From Paenibacillus thalictri (lineage in GTDB: Bacteria; Bacillota; Bacilli; Paenibacillales; NBRC-103111): DNA of 64,000 nucleotides. Position numbers and translations under genes: made by a program. The stretch lies in the NCBI RefSeq assembly GCF_004307995.1, contig NZ_SIRE01000005.1, positions 310,001 through 374,000 of the forward strand. The letters are read 5' to 3'. Under the pieces are notes generated by a model, which saw only the letters and a program-made list of their open reading frames with translations, had not been told where the DNA came from and searched no databases. Numbering within the stretch: the first letter of the stretch is position 1; every line of letters starts with the position of its first letter. Below, piece by piece: positions 44,411 to 53,996 of the stretch.

Positions 44411-44500
44411 ATTAATCACGAACAAAATAGTCATATGTGATTAATAGTACATGAGTAAGAATATCAGCTTTTGCTCTTTTAGTCAAGGGTGACTATAATG
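44411..44500. promoter_or_regulatory. Divergent regulatory region of the PadR gene
   Basis: TTGCTC (44472-44477) and TATAAT (44495-44500), 17-nt spacing, form the likely padR promoter; inside it lies the inverted repeat TAGTCA-AGGG-TGACTA (44481-44496). A second, perfect 9-bp inverted repeat ATTAATCAC (44411-44419) / GTGATTAAT (44437-44445) lies toward the membrane protein gene. Both are candidate operators. Confidence 0.55.
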
Positions 44501-44522
44501 AAGTAGACGAGGTGATTTTCCG

Positions 44523-45041
44523 ATGGATGAACGAGAGCTTTTGGTGCTGGGCTTGCTGATGACGCAAAGCCAGCACGGGTACCAAATTAACGAGTTTATA
44601 GAGAAAAATTTGGGACGAGTTTCGGATATGAAAAAGGCAACAGCTTACTCCATTTTAAAAAGACTGAACCAAAATGGCGATGTGGATGTTTCCGTCGAAC
44701 AGGAAGGAAACCGGCCGCCAAGGCAAATGTATGCAATTACGCCCAAAGGGGAGCAAAAATTTTATGAGCTGCTCAGAGGCACATTGTCAACAATTGAGGA
44801 AGTTACGCCGGCCGGCGATATCGGATTTATGTTTATCGACCATCTTAGCAAGCAGGAGGCCGTTAGTTTATTGAAGCAAAAGGTTTTGAAAATCGAGCGG
44901 CAGCTTGCCTTATTGCAGGCCGTTCCCGAGCATGGCCACGGTTCCGGAGTTGATTTGTCCATTAAGCACCGGATTGCCCTGCTCAAATGTGAACAAGAAT
45001 GGGCCGCTTCCACGGTCAAGGATTTCACGGACGCAGATTGA
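44523..45041 (+). CDS. PadR-family transcriptional regulator
   Basis: 172-aa regulator with N-terminal winged helix (MDERELLVLGLLMTQSQHGYQINEFIEKNLGRVSDMKKATAYSILKRLNQNGDV; the HGY and Y-S-I-L-KRL features are PadR hallmarks) and a helical C-terminal dimer domain (about 105-172). GAGGTGA lies 7 nt before the ATG. PadR members respond to phenolic acids or drugs and usually control a neighbouring divergent gene; here that would be the membrane protein at 43922-44371. Ends in a strong terminator. Confidence 0.88.
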   Translation: MDERELLVLGLLMTQSQHGYQINEFIEKNLGRVSDMKKATAYSILKRLNQNGDVDVSVEQEGNRPPRQMYAITPKGEQKFYELLRGTLSTIEEVTPAGDIGFMFIDHLSKQEAVSLLKQKVLKIERQLALLQAVPEHGHGSGVDLSIKHRIALLKCEQEWAASTVKDFTDAD

Positions 45042-45045
45042 AGCC

Positions 45046-45097
45046 AAAAAGAAGCTTTCCGGACACAGTAAGGTTAGTGTCGGCAGCTTCTTTTTTT
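45046..45097 (+). terminator. Rho-independent terminator of the padR gene
   Basis: AAAAAGAAGCT ... AGCTTCTTTTTTT with extra internal pairing (CCGGACAC/GTGTCGG). Confidence 0.8.
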
Positions 45098-45104
45098 ATA
45101 GAAA

Positions 45105-45151
45105 TTGACACCTCGAAAAAATCGTGTTACTGTATTAATTAACTAATACAG
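45105..45151 (+). promoter_or_regulatory. Promoter with GntR operator of the YtrA-like operon
   Basis: TTGACA (45105-45110), 17-nt spacer, TACTGT (45128-45133). Overlapping the -10 is the 22-bp palindrome CTGTATTA-ATTAAC-TAATACAG (45130-45151), an arrangement expected for self-repression by the YtrA-type GntR regulator encoded 30 nt downstream. Confidence 0.75.
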
Positions 45152-45180
45152 CGATACAGGTTTTGGCCATGGAGGCTGCG

Positions 45181-45549
45181 ATGGAATTTAATCAAAAGGA
45201 ACCGATTTATACCCAAATTATCGACGACATTAAAATCAAATTCATCAATGGCACCTATAAACTGGGAGATGAGATTCCTTCACGGCGCGAGTTGGCCAAG
45301 ACACTGGGGGTCAACCCGAATACGATCCAGAGAGCCTACCGGGAAATGGAAGAAATGAATCTTATTATGACAGCAAGAGGACAAGGCAGCTTTCTAACAA
45401 ACGATCCCGGCATGCTCGAATCGCTGCGGGAGGAAGCGCTGCATGAGGCGGTGAGCCGCAGCATCGAGCTGCTGCGTTCCTTCGGGAAATCGGATCAGGA
45501 GATTCTGGAAACGATGAAAAGATATATGGAGCAGGGGAAAGGTCTGTAG
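45181..45549 (+). CDS. GntR-family transcriptional regulator, YtrA subfamily
   Basis: Short 122-aa GntR regulator without the large effector domain. Winged helix: EPIYTQIIDDIKIKFINGTYKLGDEIPSRRELAKTLGVNPNTIQRAYREMEEMNLIMTARGQGSFLT, then a short helical tail (FGKSDQEILETMKRYMEQG). YtrA-type repressors control ABC transporters in the same operon and respond to cell-wall antibiotics in Bacillus. ATG 45181 has GGAGG 5 nt upstream; 45163 is an earlier in-frame ATG that would place the site inside the gene. The palindrome at 45130-45151 is its likely operator. Confidence 0.9.
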   Translation: MEFNQKEPIYTQIIDDIKIKFINGTYKLGDEIPSRRELAKTLGVNPNTIQRAYREMEEMNLIMTARGQGSFLTNDPGMLESLREEALHEAVSRSIELLRSFGKSDQEILETMKRYMEQGKGL

Positions 45550-45606
45550 AGAAAGCGCCGCGAACACTCAACGGTGAATCAAAATCAAAAGGAGCCTTCT
45601 TATAAT

Positions 45607-46203
45607 ATGAAGAAACTATTGTTTTTGAAAGAGTATTTCCTCCACGCCCGCCAAGTGGGAAGTGTGATTCCGAGCTCCGGGTTTCTGGTCCGCAAAATGC
45701 TGCCGGCTACCATGCCTTGGCATAAAATGAACCAAATTGCCGAGCTCGGTCCCGGCACCGGTGTGATGACCGGATTTATAGACAGCCGCAGACATGATCG
45801 CAGTCATTTTTACCTATTTGAGAAAAATGCCGTGTTTCAAAACGATTTACAACTCCGGTTTCCCCATCTAGTAATGTTTGACGATGCCTTGCAATTAAAT
45901 GAAGTCGTCAAGGCGACAGGGCGCCCGTTTGATCTTATCGTTTCAGGATTGCCCTTTGCGAATTTCCCCGAGGAATTGCAGGAGCGGCTGTTTCGGACCA
46001 TTCATGATGCCTTGGCACCCAACGGGGCATTTATTGCGTTCCAGTATACACTGATGCTGAGAAAAAAATTCCAGGCCCATTTTCCGGCCTGCGATCTTGG
46101 CTACACGTGTTTAAACATTCCTCCGGCGTGGGTTTTCAGATGGAAGAAGTCAAATGAAGCGCTAAATGAGCCGCATTTCGCTTCGACAACAATTTTGCAA
46201 TAA
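45607..46203 (+). CDS. Class I SAM-dependent methyltransferase (phospholipid N-methyltransferase-like)
   Basis: 198-aa Rossmann-fold methyltransferase. The N-terminal LLFLKEYFLHARQVGSVIPSSGFLVRKML is characteristic of PmtA-like proteins and rRNA-adenine-dimethylase relatives; motif I is IAELGPGTGVMT, and motif IV-like FDLIVSGLPFANFP follows. ATG 45607 has AAGGAG 12 nt upstream (long spacing); the frame extends to GTG 45574 without a site. It lies between the GntR gene and the ABC genes in one operon, an arrangement not in Bacillus ytrABCDEF. It could modify lipid or an antibiotic-related substrate; this is inferred from position only. Confidence 0.78.
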   Translation: MKKLLFLKEYFLHARQVGSVIPSSGFLVRKMLPATMPWHKMNQIAELGPGTGVMTGFIDSRRHDRSHFYLFEKNAVFQNDLQLRFPHLVMFDDALQLNEVVKATGRPFDLIVSGLPFANFPEELQERLFRTIHDALAPNGAFIAFQYTLMLRKKFQAHFPACDLGYTCLNIPPAWVFRWKKSNEALNEPHFASTTILQ

Positions 46204-46218
46204 AGGAGCGTCCCGCAA

Positions 46219-46920
46219 ATGATAAGGGTTGATCATGCCGAGAAAACGTTCAGAACGAAAAAAGTTATCGACGATATGTCGTTTGTCGCGGCGGAAGGAA
46301 GTATCGTGGGACTGCTTGGAGCAAACGGCGCAGGCAAAACGACGCTGCTTAAAGCGATGGCCGGGCTGCTGAAGCTTGACCGCGGGGCGATCACGATCGA
46401 CGGAAAATACCCGGGCCTTCCGGCCAGAGCGATTCTCACATATTCCCCGGATCTTGACATATGGTATCCCTGGATGAAGCTTTCGGACGCGATGCGGTTT
46501 TTAAAAGATGTGTATTGGGATTGGGACGATTCGAAGGCCCAACATCTGCTGGATTTCCTGGAGTTAAGCCAAGAAACGGTGATTGCCGAAGCTTCCAAAG
46601 GAACAAAAGCCAAGATGAGGTTATTGCTAGCATTAAGCCGCCAATCCAAATATTTGCTGCTGGATGAACCGTTTTCCGGGATCGACCCGTTTACCCGAAA
46701 GTTGATCGCCCAAGCGATTGTGGAGGATTTTATGGAGGAAGGGCAGACGGTTGTAATCAGTACGCATGAAATCGCTGAAGTGGAAAATATTCTTGATGAA
46801 ATTGTGTTTATTCATGAAGGCAAGCTGCTGCTTAAAGGCAACGTGGAAACGTTAAAAAGCGATAAAAACAAGAGTTTGCTCGAAATCGTAGAAGAGGTGT
46901 ACGACCATGCGCGTCTTTAG
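46219..46920 (+). CDS. ABC transporter ATP-binding protein (YtrB-like)
   Basis: 233-aa ATPase with Walker A GANGAGKTT, non-canonical signature EASKGTKAKMRLLLAL (in place of LSGGQ, typical of YtrB/BcrA-type ATPases), Walker B YLLLDEPFSGIDP and H-loop STHEI. Probably pairs with the permease at 46907-47572, whose start lies 14 nt inside this gene. AAGGAG lies 10 nt before the ATG. Part of the GntR/methyltransferase operon; likely function is export or sensing of cell-wall-active compounds. Confidence 0.88.
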   Translation: MIRVDHAEKTFRTKKVIDDMSFVAAEGSIVGLLGANGAGKTTLLKAMAGLLKLDRGAITIDGKYPGLPARAILTYSPDLDIWYPWMKLSDAMRFLKDVYWDWDDSKAQHLLDFLELSQETVIAEASKGTKAKMRLLLALSRQSKYLLLDEPFSGIDPFTRKLIAQAIVEDFMEEGQTVVISTHEIAEVENILDEIVFIHEGKLLLKGNVETLKSDKNKSLLEIVEEVYDHARL

Positions 46921-47572
46921 CCGTCTGATCAAAAACGATCTCCGAAACCGCAGAAATATGTTATGGGCGATCTTGTGCACCCTTATATTGTTCCATATTG
47001 CGTTTATTGCTTTGCTTGAATGGACAGATATCAACTTGCAGCTTGCTTTATCGATCGATACAACGGTATTTGTCGCGATATTCGGGTTCCCGTTTATGCA
47101 TGCATTCTCAACCTGGCGTGCGGAATGGAGACAACAATCGATCCATCTGTTATTGTCCTTACCGGTATCTAGAGCTTATTTCTTATTGTCCAAATACATT
47201 GTGATCTTATTGGAAGTTTTGATGATTGCCATTGTGATGTTAACCGGATTGAGTGTGCAAAATTGGATCTGCCAAGGCCGCTTGTTTCGGATCGAACCGC
47301 TGATTACGTTTGACGCGTCCAAATTGTTAATTGTATTCGGACTGCTGCTTGGTATTACATGCCTGATCTTCTTATGTTTTTTCAGCGTACTCCTCGCCGC
47401 ATGTGTCCGAAAAGCTCCTTTTGTCGTTGCCTTCCTCATTTTTACTCTAGGGTTCTTCATCTCCAGCCTGATCGTGACGAATTTGTCGCAAATCGCCGCG
47501 TTGTCTTGTCTATGCTTGCTCTTTTTTTTCGGCAGCCTCTACCTGCTTGAGCAAAAAATAGGGACGAACTAA
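46907..47572 (+). CDS. ABC transporter permease (ABC-2 type)
   Basis: 221-aa membrane protein with six predicted helices, beginning MRVFSRLIKNDLRNRRNMLWAILCTLILFHIAFIALLEW and ending in a short charged tail. It overlaps the ATPase gene by 14 nt and has GAGGTG shortly upstream, so translation is coupled. Low sequence conservation makes assignment depend on context; it belongs with the ATPase as a minimal ABC-2 exporter. Its downstream region is extremely AT-rich with no clear hairpin terminator. Confidence 0.8.
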   Translation: MRVFSRLIKNDLRNRRNMLWAILCTLILFHIAFIALLEWTDINLQLALSIDTTVFVAIFGFPFMHAFSTWRAEWRQQSIHLLLSLPVSRAYFLLSKYIVILLEVLMIAIVMLTGLSVQNWICQGRLFRIEPLITFDASKLLIVFGLLLGITCLIFLCFFSVLLAACVRKAPFVVAFLIFTLGFFISSLIVTNLSQIAALSCLCLLFFFGSLYLLEQKIGTN

Positions 47573-47742
47573 TTAACATAATTAAATAATCGAAAAATAA
47601 ATTAATAACATTAACTATTTTTATTAATTGAATTAATCATTTATTAATGAATTAAATTAAATTTAAGCGGGCGCTTCAAGCGTATAAAACGGTACAGGGC
47701 TGCAAACGATAACGGTAAATTTCTTATGTTGCCGGAGACTAC
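47573..47742. other. AT-rich intergenic stretch before the two-component system
   Basis: 170 nt. The first roughly 90 bases are nearly all A/T (TAATTAA-type runs, several small palindromes such as ATTAATTGAATTAAT), the rest carries a possible TATAAA (47681-47686) before the response-regulator gene. May act as UP-element-like DNA or just as an AT-rich spacer. No open frame. Confidence 0.4.
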
Positions 47743-48441
47743 ATGAATGGACGCATACTGATCATCGAAGACGAGGAGCATATTGCCCGCGTGCTGGAGC
47801 TTGAGCTTGGGCACGAGGGATATTCCACGCAAACCGCTTATAACGGGCGGTCAGGGGCGGACATGGCATTATCGGAAAGCTGGGACCTGATTCTGCTGGA
47901 TATTATGCTTCCCGAACTGAACGGACTTGAGGTGCTTCGCCGTATCCGTCAAGCCAACGCCAACGTGCCGGTCATTCTGCTGACCGCCCGCGGCACGACC
48001 CCCGATATTGTGAGCGGCTTCGGGCAAGGAGCCAACGATTATGTCACAAAGCCGTTTGCGATTGAGGAGCTGCTGGCCCGGATCCGAAATTTACTGGCGA
48101 TCACCAAAGTTGTGCCCCGGGACGACGGCATCTTAATCGCTGCGGATCTGAAGGTGGAGCCGAAGACGCGGAAGGTGTCAAGAGCCGAAACTGCGATTGA
48201 ATTGACGCCGACCGAATACGATCTGCTGCTTTATTTGATTCAGCATAAAAGCCAAGTATTGTCGCGTGAGCAGATCATCTCCGACGTGTGGGGATACGAT
48301 TTTGTAGGGGATACCAACATCGTGGATGTGTACATCCGGTATCTGCGGCAAAAAATCGACAAAGGCCGCACGCCCAAGCTCATTCAAACCGCGCGGGGCG
48401 TCGGTTATTATATCGAGGACTCAAGTGGTGCTAAGATATGA
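47743..48441 (+). CDS. OmpR-family response regulator
   Basis: 232-aa regulator. Receiver domain 1-115 with acidic pair EDEEH at 8-11 region, phosphoacceptor in LILLDIMLPELNGLEVL (Asp51), Thr in ILLTARG and Lys in DYVTKPF; winged-helix DNA-binding domain about 130-230 with ELTPTEYDLLLYL and YIRYLRQKID, ending RGVGYYI. GGAG lies 5 nt before the ATG. It overlaps the sensor kinase by ATGA. By memory close to Bacillus YkoG/ArlR types; the target genes are unknown. Confidence 0.93.
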   Translation: MNGRILIIEDEEHIARVLELELGHEGYSTQTAYNGRSGADMALSESWDLILLDIMLPELNGLEVLRRIRQANANVPVILLTARGTTPDIVSGFGQGANDYVTKPFAIEELLARIRNLLAITKVVPRDDGILIAADLKVEPKTRKVSRAETAIELTPTEYDLLLYLIQHKSQVLSREQIISDVWGYDFVGDTNIVDVYIRYLRQKIDKGRTPKLIQTARGVGYYIEDSSGAKI

Positions 48442-49802
48442 GCTTGAAATTTCGGCTCATTATGTTGACCAGCATCTGGCTTATACTCATTGTCGCGTTT
48501 TTCAACATATTCATCTATTTCTTTTTTGTCCGCATGTCCATGCTCAGCGAAAGCCGGGTTTTATGGAATAAAGCGCAAATTATTTTGCGCAATCCCGACG
48601 TGCATTTGCCGGATTATTGGAGCAATAAGAAGCTGCTTAACGAATTTTCCGAGCCCAATACGTTAATCCGGCTGATTGGTTCCGACCGGATCGTACACAA
48701 TCAAATCGCTACCAACGACGATCTCGTGCAGCATCCCGCCGTATACCGCACCAGCTACCATTGGGAAAGCGAGAGAAGCAGCGCAGGCCGTCTTTTGTAT
48801 GTGCAAGTGCCGATCTATGATGACGATAAGCAGGTCGGCCAGTTGGAGATTGGAAGAGCGCTTAATGTGCTGAACGATTATATTACGGTGCTGGCGACCG
48901 CTTTGACGCTGACGTCCGTAGGGATTTTATTGTTTTCCGTGGTCGGAGGCTTGATCTATTCCCGTTTCATCTTCCGGCCGATCCATGAACTTGCCAATAC
49001 GATGCAGGAGATACAGCATAAAGGAGCGTTTGCCAAGCTGAATCCGGACTTAACACGCAAAAACGACGAGTTAGGACGGCTTGGCTACACGTTTAATGAA
49101 ATGATCGACCGGCTGCAGGAAAACGACAAGCTGCAGAAGCAGTTTGTCGCCGATGCTTCGCATGAGCTGCGAACGCCGCTGACCGTGATTGAAAGTTATG
49201 TAAGCCTGCTGGGTCGTTGGGGCTGGAGCGATGCGGCGATCCGCAAGGAAGCGCTGGAGGCGATTAGCTCGGAAACGGCGCGCTTAAAATCGCTGACAGG
49301 TTCGCTGCTTCAGCTTGCGCAAGCGCACAAAGAGGATAAGCCCGAAAAACAGCCGACCCGACTGACTCCGCTTCTTACGTCGATTTCCAGACATCTAAGC
49401 GTTACCTTCCGGCGGCATATCGAGCTGTCCGAGCCAAGCGAAGATGTGGTGCTGCGGATCGATCCCGAACAGATCCGCCAACTCGTCATTATTTTGCTGG
49501 ACAACGCGATCAAATACAGTTCCGATGATATTGCTCTGGAGTGGTACAGGGCACAACATTCCGTTGTCATACGGGTAATCGATAAAGGCATCGGCATCGC
49601 CGAAGATGAGTTGCCGCACATTTTTGAACGGTTCTATCGGGTCGATAAAGCGCGGAGCCGCCAAACCGGCGGATCGGGGCTTGGATTGTCCATAGCCAAA
49701 CGAATTGCCGAGCTGCATGGAGGCACCATTCAAGCGGAAAGCGTAAAAGGGCAGGGGACACAACTTACCGTCACTTTGCCTACGGAAATAGAACTGATGT
49801 AG
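48438..49802 (+). CDS. Membrane sensor histidine kinase
   Basis: 454-aa kinase. Two membrane helices (about 8-30 and 150-175) flank an extracytoplasmic sensor domain of roughly 120 residues; then HAMP linker (about 176-228), HisKA with FVADASHELRTPLTVIESY (His near residue 243), and HATPase with LLDNAIKYS (N-box), DKGIGIAEDELPHIFERFYR (G1/F box) and GGSGLGLSIAKRI (G2). Cognate partner of the upstream response regulator through an ATGA overlap. Similar to YkoH/ArlS. A 47-aa open frame with a good ribosome site follows 13 nt after its stop. Confidence 0.92.
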   Translation: MSLKFRLIMLTSIWLILIVAFFNIFIYFFFVRMSMLSESRVLWNKAQIILRNPDVHLPDYWSNKKLLNEFSEPNTLIRLIGSDRIVHNQIATNDDLVQHPAVYRTSYHWESERSSAGRLLYVQVPIYDDDKQVGQLEIGRALNVLNDYITVLATALTLTSVGILLFSVVGGLIYSRFIFRPIHELANTMQEIQHKGAFAKLNPDLTRKNDELGRLGYTFNEMIDRLQENDKLQKQFVADASHELRTPLTVIESYVSLLGRWGWSDAAIRKEALEAISSETARLKSLTGSLLQLAQAHKEDKPEKQPTRLTPLLTSISRHLSVTFRRHIELSEPSEDVVLRIDPEQIRQLVIILLDNAIKYSSDDIALEWYRAQHSVVIRVIDKGIGIAEDELPHIFERFYRVDKARSRQTGGSGLGLSIAKRIAELHGGTIQAESVKGQGTQLTVTLPTEIELM

Positions 49803-49815
49803 GGGGAGCCGGATT

Positions 49816-49959
49816 TTGCCGCCTCGCAACAAAAAAAATATTGTAAAAAATGGAATATTGCGATATGCTTGGCTTATCCAAACGGTGCGTGACTGGCGGA
49901 ACATGGGTTACCATGAGGAAGCGCACCGATATGAGCCGTACGCCTGGGCGAGTGTTTGA
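49816..49959 (+). CDS. Small protein gene after the histidine kinase (47 aa)
   Basis: TTG start at 49816 with GGGGGAG seven bases before it; 47 codons ending at a terminator that overlaps the stop. The product is basic at the N-terminus (PRNKKNIVKNGILRYAWLI), then acidic and aromatic (NMGYHEEAHRYEPYAW). No membrane helix is clear. Unknown function; as the third gene of the two-component operon it might be an accessory or feedback peptide. Coding nature rests only on the ribosome site, spacing and terminator. Confidence 0.5.
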   Translation: MPPRNKKNIVKNGILRYAWLIQTVRDWRNMGYHEEAHRYEPYAWASV

Positions 49960-49983
49960 TCGATAAGATCAGGCACTTTTTTG
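49950..49983 (+). terminator. Rho-independent terminator of the two-component operon
   Basis: GTGTTTGATC-GATAA-GATCAGGCAC hairpin followed by TTTTTTG; overlaps the last codons of the 47-aa frame. Confidence 0.75.
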
Positions 49984-50020
49984 TTTTCACCAATTAATGA
50001 TGAGAGGTTGGGATTCGCCC

Positions 50021-50614
50021 ATGAAGATGGCGTTTATTTTGTTTGATCAGATGACTGCACTGGATTTTGTCGGGTTTTACGATGCGGTGACACGGCTGCG
50101 TATTCTAAAGCTGATGGATGAAGTGAGCTGGGATTTATGCGCCGTTACGCCGGAGGTGACCGACGAGCTTGGCATTACGATGAAAACCGGGCTGCTCCGG
50201 CCGGACTTGTCGGCGTATGATCTGATTTTTATCCCGGGCGGCAGGGGGACAAGGTCTTTAAGGCATGACGAGGACTTTGTCGCGTGGATCCGTACATCCG
50301 GCAGCGAAAACATCAAGGTGTCGGTGTGTACCGGGGCGCTGCTATTGGGAGCGGCGGGATTTCTGGCCGGGAAAAGAGCGACGACCAATCCTCCGGCTTA
50401 TGAGCTGCTTGAGCCGTATTGCAAGGAGGTTGTCGAGGCGCGTATTGTGCGGGATGGACGAGTGATTACCGCCGGTGGCGTGGCAACTTCCGTGGACCTC
50501 GGGCTTTATGTCGTCGAATGGTTGACCGATGCAGAAAAAGCACATAATGTGCAGGTTTCCATGGATTATCCGTATTACCAAACAGGCCGTTTGGGCGCGG
50601 ATTATAAGGCTTAA
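50021..50614 (+). CDS. DJ-1/PfpI-family protein
   Basis: 197-aa protein of the class I glutamine-amidotransferase-like fold. Start MKMAFILFDQMTALDFVGFYD; glutamate near residue 15-20 region is replaced by D, and the nucleophile elbow is VSVCTGALLLGAAG (catalytic Cys near 103), preceded by FIPGGRGTRSL. ITAGGVATSVDLGLYVVEWL is typical of the GATase1/ThiJ-like group with AraC-linked relatives. Function may be glyoxalase, chaperone or isonitrile hydratase type; I cannot tell. ATG 50021 is chosen by family start; 49997 is the longer frame without a site. Confidence 0.82.
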   Translation: MKMAFILFDQMTALDFVGFYDAVTRLRILKLMDEVSWDLCAVTPEVTDELGITMKTGLLRPDLSAYDLIFIPGGRGTRSLRHDEDFVAWIRTSGSENIKVSVCTGALLLGAAGFLAGKRATTNPPAYELLEPYCKEVVEARIVRDGRVITAGGVATSVDLGLYVVEWLTDAEKAHNVQVSMDYPYYQTGRLGADYKA

Positions 50615-50827
50615 TTGGATGGTTGCGCTTTAAAAACCCAGCCTTCGACAAATTTCAATATATTTTGTTAATTTAATTCTCATCGTTTTCTAATAAAGCG
50701 CTAAAAAGCCAGTTCCCGTCTATGTTCGCAGGTTGCAGTGTAAATGTTGGAATTTTTCCTTGTGCTATAGTGTGTTTAGGCAATTTTGAAAGCCTCACAT
50801 CACGAACCGACACAAGGGGGAACTCAG

Positions 50828-51313
50828 ATGACGAACACGTTAAACGCGAAAAAATGGGGAAAATCTTTGATTGCAGCCGGAATCAGCTTTACTATACTAT
50901 TTTCCGGCAGCATGGCACTGCCACAGCAAAGCGCATACGCTTACTCTTCATCCAAAGCCCAAAGCGTCATTTCCACGGCGAAAAAGTACACGGGCGTCAA
51001 GTACAAATACGGTGCGACGCTTGGCAATACCAGCTCTTTCGATTGCTCTTCGTTCACTTGGTATGTTTATCATAAATATGGCGTGAATTTGCCGCGTACT
51101 TCGCTGGCTCAATCCAAAGTGGGCACTTATGTTGCCAAAAGCCAATTGAAACCCGGAGACCTTGTCTTCTTCTACAGCCCGGTTCATCATGTCGGCATTT
51201 ATATCGGCGGCAACAAGATGATTAATACTTACGGCGCAGGCGGCGTGAGAATTTCCGACCTGAACAGCGCTACTTGGAAAAAGAACTATAAAACAGCCCG
51301 CCGCGTGCTGTAA
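50828..51313 (+). CDS. Secreted NlpC/P60 cell-wall hydrolase
   Basis: 161-aa exported peptidoglycan endopeptidase. Signal peptide at 1-38 (KKWGKSLIAAGISFTILFSGSMALPQQSAYA), then a single NlpC/P60 domain: SSFDCSSFTWYVYHKYGVNLPRTS (catalytic Cys), KPGDLVFF, and HHVGIYIGGNKMINT (catalytic His). Cleaves D-gamma-glutamyl-diaminopimelate-type bonds. No separate wall-binding module. GGGGGA precedes ATG 50828 by 6 nt; the frame extends to 50786 without a site. The upstream 213 nt hold a TATAGT about 60 nt before the ATG but no recognisable c-di-AMP riboswitch. Confidence 0.92.
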   Translation: MTNTLNAKKWGKSLIAAGISFTILFSGSMALPQQSAYAYSSSKAQSVISTAKKYTGVKYKYGATLGNTSSFDCSSFTWYVYHKYGVNLPRTSLAQSKVGTYVAKSQLKPGDLVFFYSPVHHVGIYIGGNKMINTYGAGGVRISDLNSATWKKNYKTARRVL

Positions 51314-51331
51314 TCCGCTTCGCTGCTGCGT

Positions 51332-51754
51332 TTATCCGCTAGCCGCATCCGCATTGCGGGTACGGACAAGCCTGCGGATGTATTCGACGATCGTTGGCAG
51401 CGGCGTTCCCGGGGTGAAGATGGCGCTGAATCCCGCTTTCAGCAGCTCGGCCCCGTCTTCATCGGGAATAATGCCACCCCCAAGCACGGGGATATCCAGC
51501 TTGTGTTTATGAAGCAAACGGAGCACTTCGGGAAAATGCTCCATATGAGCTCCGGATAAGCACGACAAGCCGATGCAATCGACGTTTTCGGTCGCGGCCA
51601 ATGCTACAATTTCGGCAGGAGTTTTGCGGATTCCGGAGTAAACGACCTCCATTCCCGCGTCGGTTAACGCCTGCGCGACGACAAGAGCGCCGCGTGTATG
51701 GCCGTCCAAACCGGGCTTGGCGATCAATACTTTGATGCGATTTCCCACGTCCAT
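51332..51754 (-). CDS. mcmA2: Methylmalonyl-CoA mutase, cobalamin-binding small subunit
   Basis: 140-aa B12-binding subunit. Core motif DxHxxG is DGHTRG (D17, H19, G22; His ligates cobalt), then GLSCLSGAH and IPVLGGGIIPDED, the SxL and GG features of the class. Works with the separately encoded catalytic subunit directly upstream to interconvert methylmalonyl-CoA and succinyl-CoA. The ATG follows the stop codon of the upstream gene without a gap, and an AGGAGG lies inside that gene's end, so the two are translated together. This split two-gene layout is like archaeal MCM. No MeaB/ArgK chaperone gene is adjacent. Confidence 0.92.
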   Translation of the reverse strand: MDVGNRIKVLIAKPGLDGHTRGALVVAQALTDAGMEVVYSGIRKTPAEIVALAATENVDCIGLSCLSGAHMEHFPEVLRLLHKHKLDIPVLGGGIIPDEDGAELLKAGFSAIFTPGTPLPTIVEYIRRLVRTRNADAASG

Positions 51755-53446
<1,692 letters not shown>

Positions 53447-53460
53447 CGCAGGTTTCTCCT

Positions 53461-53979
53461 TTAGGGCTGAAGCGAAGCTGCGTTTAAAGCCGCTTCTTCA
53501 ACAGAAATCCGATGCCGCAAAACAATGATATTGCCCAGCGTAACAACCGCCGCCGTCATATAAGCGCCAAACATCAGGGGTAGCGTCAACAACTCCAGCG
53601 AAACAACGACATAGTTCGGGTGGCTGATCCAGCGATAAGGCCCGCGCCGCACCCGGTTCATCCCGGGGAGAACATAGATTCGCGTATTCCAATGCACCCC
53701 TAAGCTGCTTATACACCAGATCCGCAGCACTTGGGCCGCCCCGAAGAGGAGGCAGGCGGCCGGCCACCAGACCGGCGGTTCAGTATGCAGCAGGGAGGTT
53801 TCAACCGCAAGAGCTGCGAAGAAAAAGACATGCAGCGCCACCAAATATTTATAGTGGCCGGCTCCCGCTTCATACCCGCCCATTTGCAGCAGCCGCTTGC
53901 CGTTTCGTTTGGCAATCGCCAGTTCGATCATCCTTTGTCCGATTACCAGGCTCCATAAAATCCAAAATATTGTCGGCAT
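53461..53979 (-). CDS. bpsB: Isoprenylcysteine carboxyl methyltransferase-family protein (BpsB/YpbQ-like)
   Basis: 172-aa membrane methyltransferase with four to five helices. The C-terminal ICMT-type segment NRVRRGPYRWISHPNYVVVSLELLTLPLM binds S-adenosylmethionine. In Bacillus, BpsB methylates alkylpyrones made by BpsA. Start at 53979 has AAGGAGG 8 nt upstream; the longer frame to 54009 would overlap bpsA by 13 nt. The gene begins 17 nt after the bpsA stop and ends 14 nt before mcmA1, so it is in the middle of a four-gene operon. Confidence 0.88.
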   Translation of the reverse strand: MPTIFWILWSLVIGQRMIELAIAKRNGKRLLQMGGYEAGAGHYKYLVALHVFFFAALAVETSLLHTEPPVWWPAACLLFGAAQVLRIWCISSLGVHWNTRIYVLPGMNRVRRGPYRWISHPNYVVVSLELLTLPLMFGAYMTAAVVTLGNIIVLRHRISVEEAALNAASLQP

Positions 53980-53996
53980 AGCCGGTTCCTCCTTGA

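Noticed and set aside
50615..50827. Possible c-di-AMP (ydaO) riboswitch before the NlpC/P60 gene
   Set aside because: Such riboswitches often precede wall hydrolases, but the conserved blocks are not seen in this 213-nt leader.
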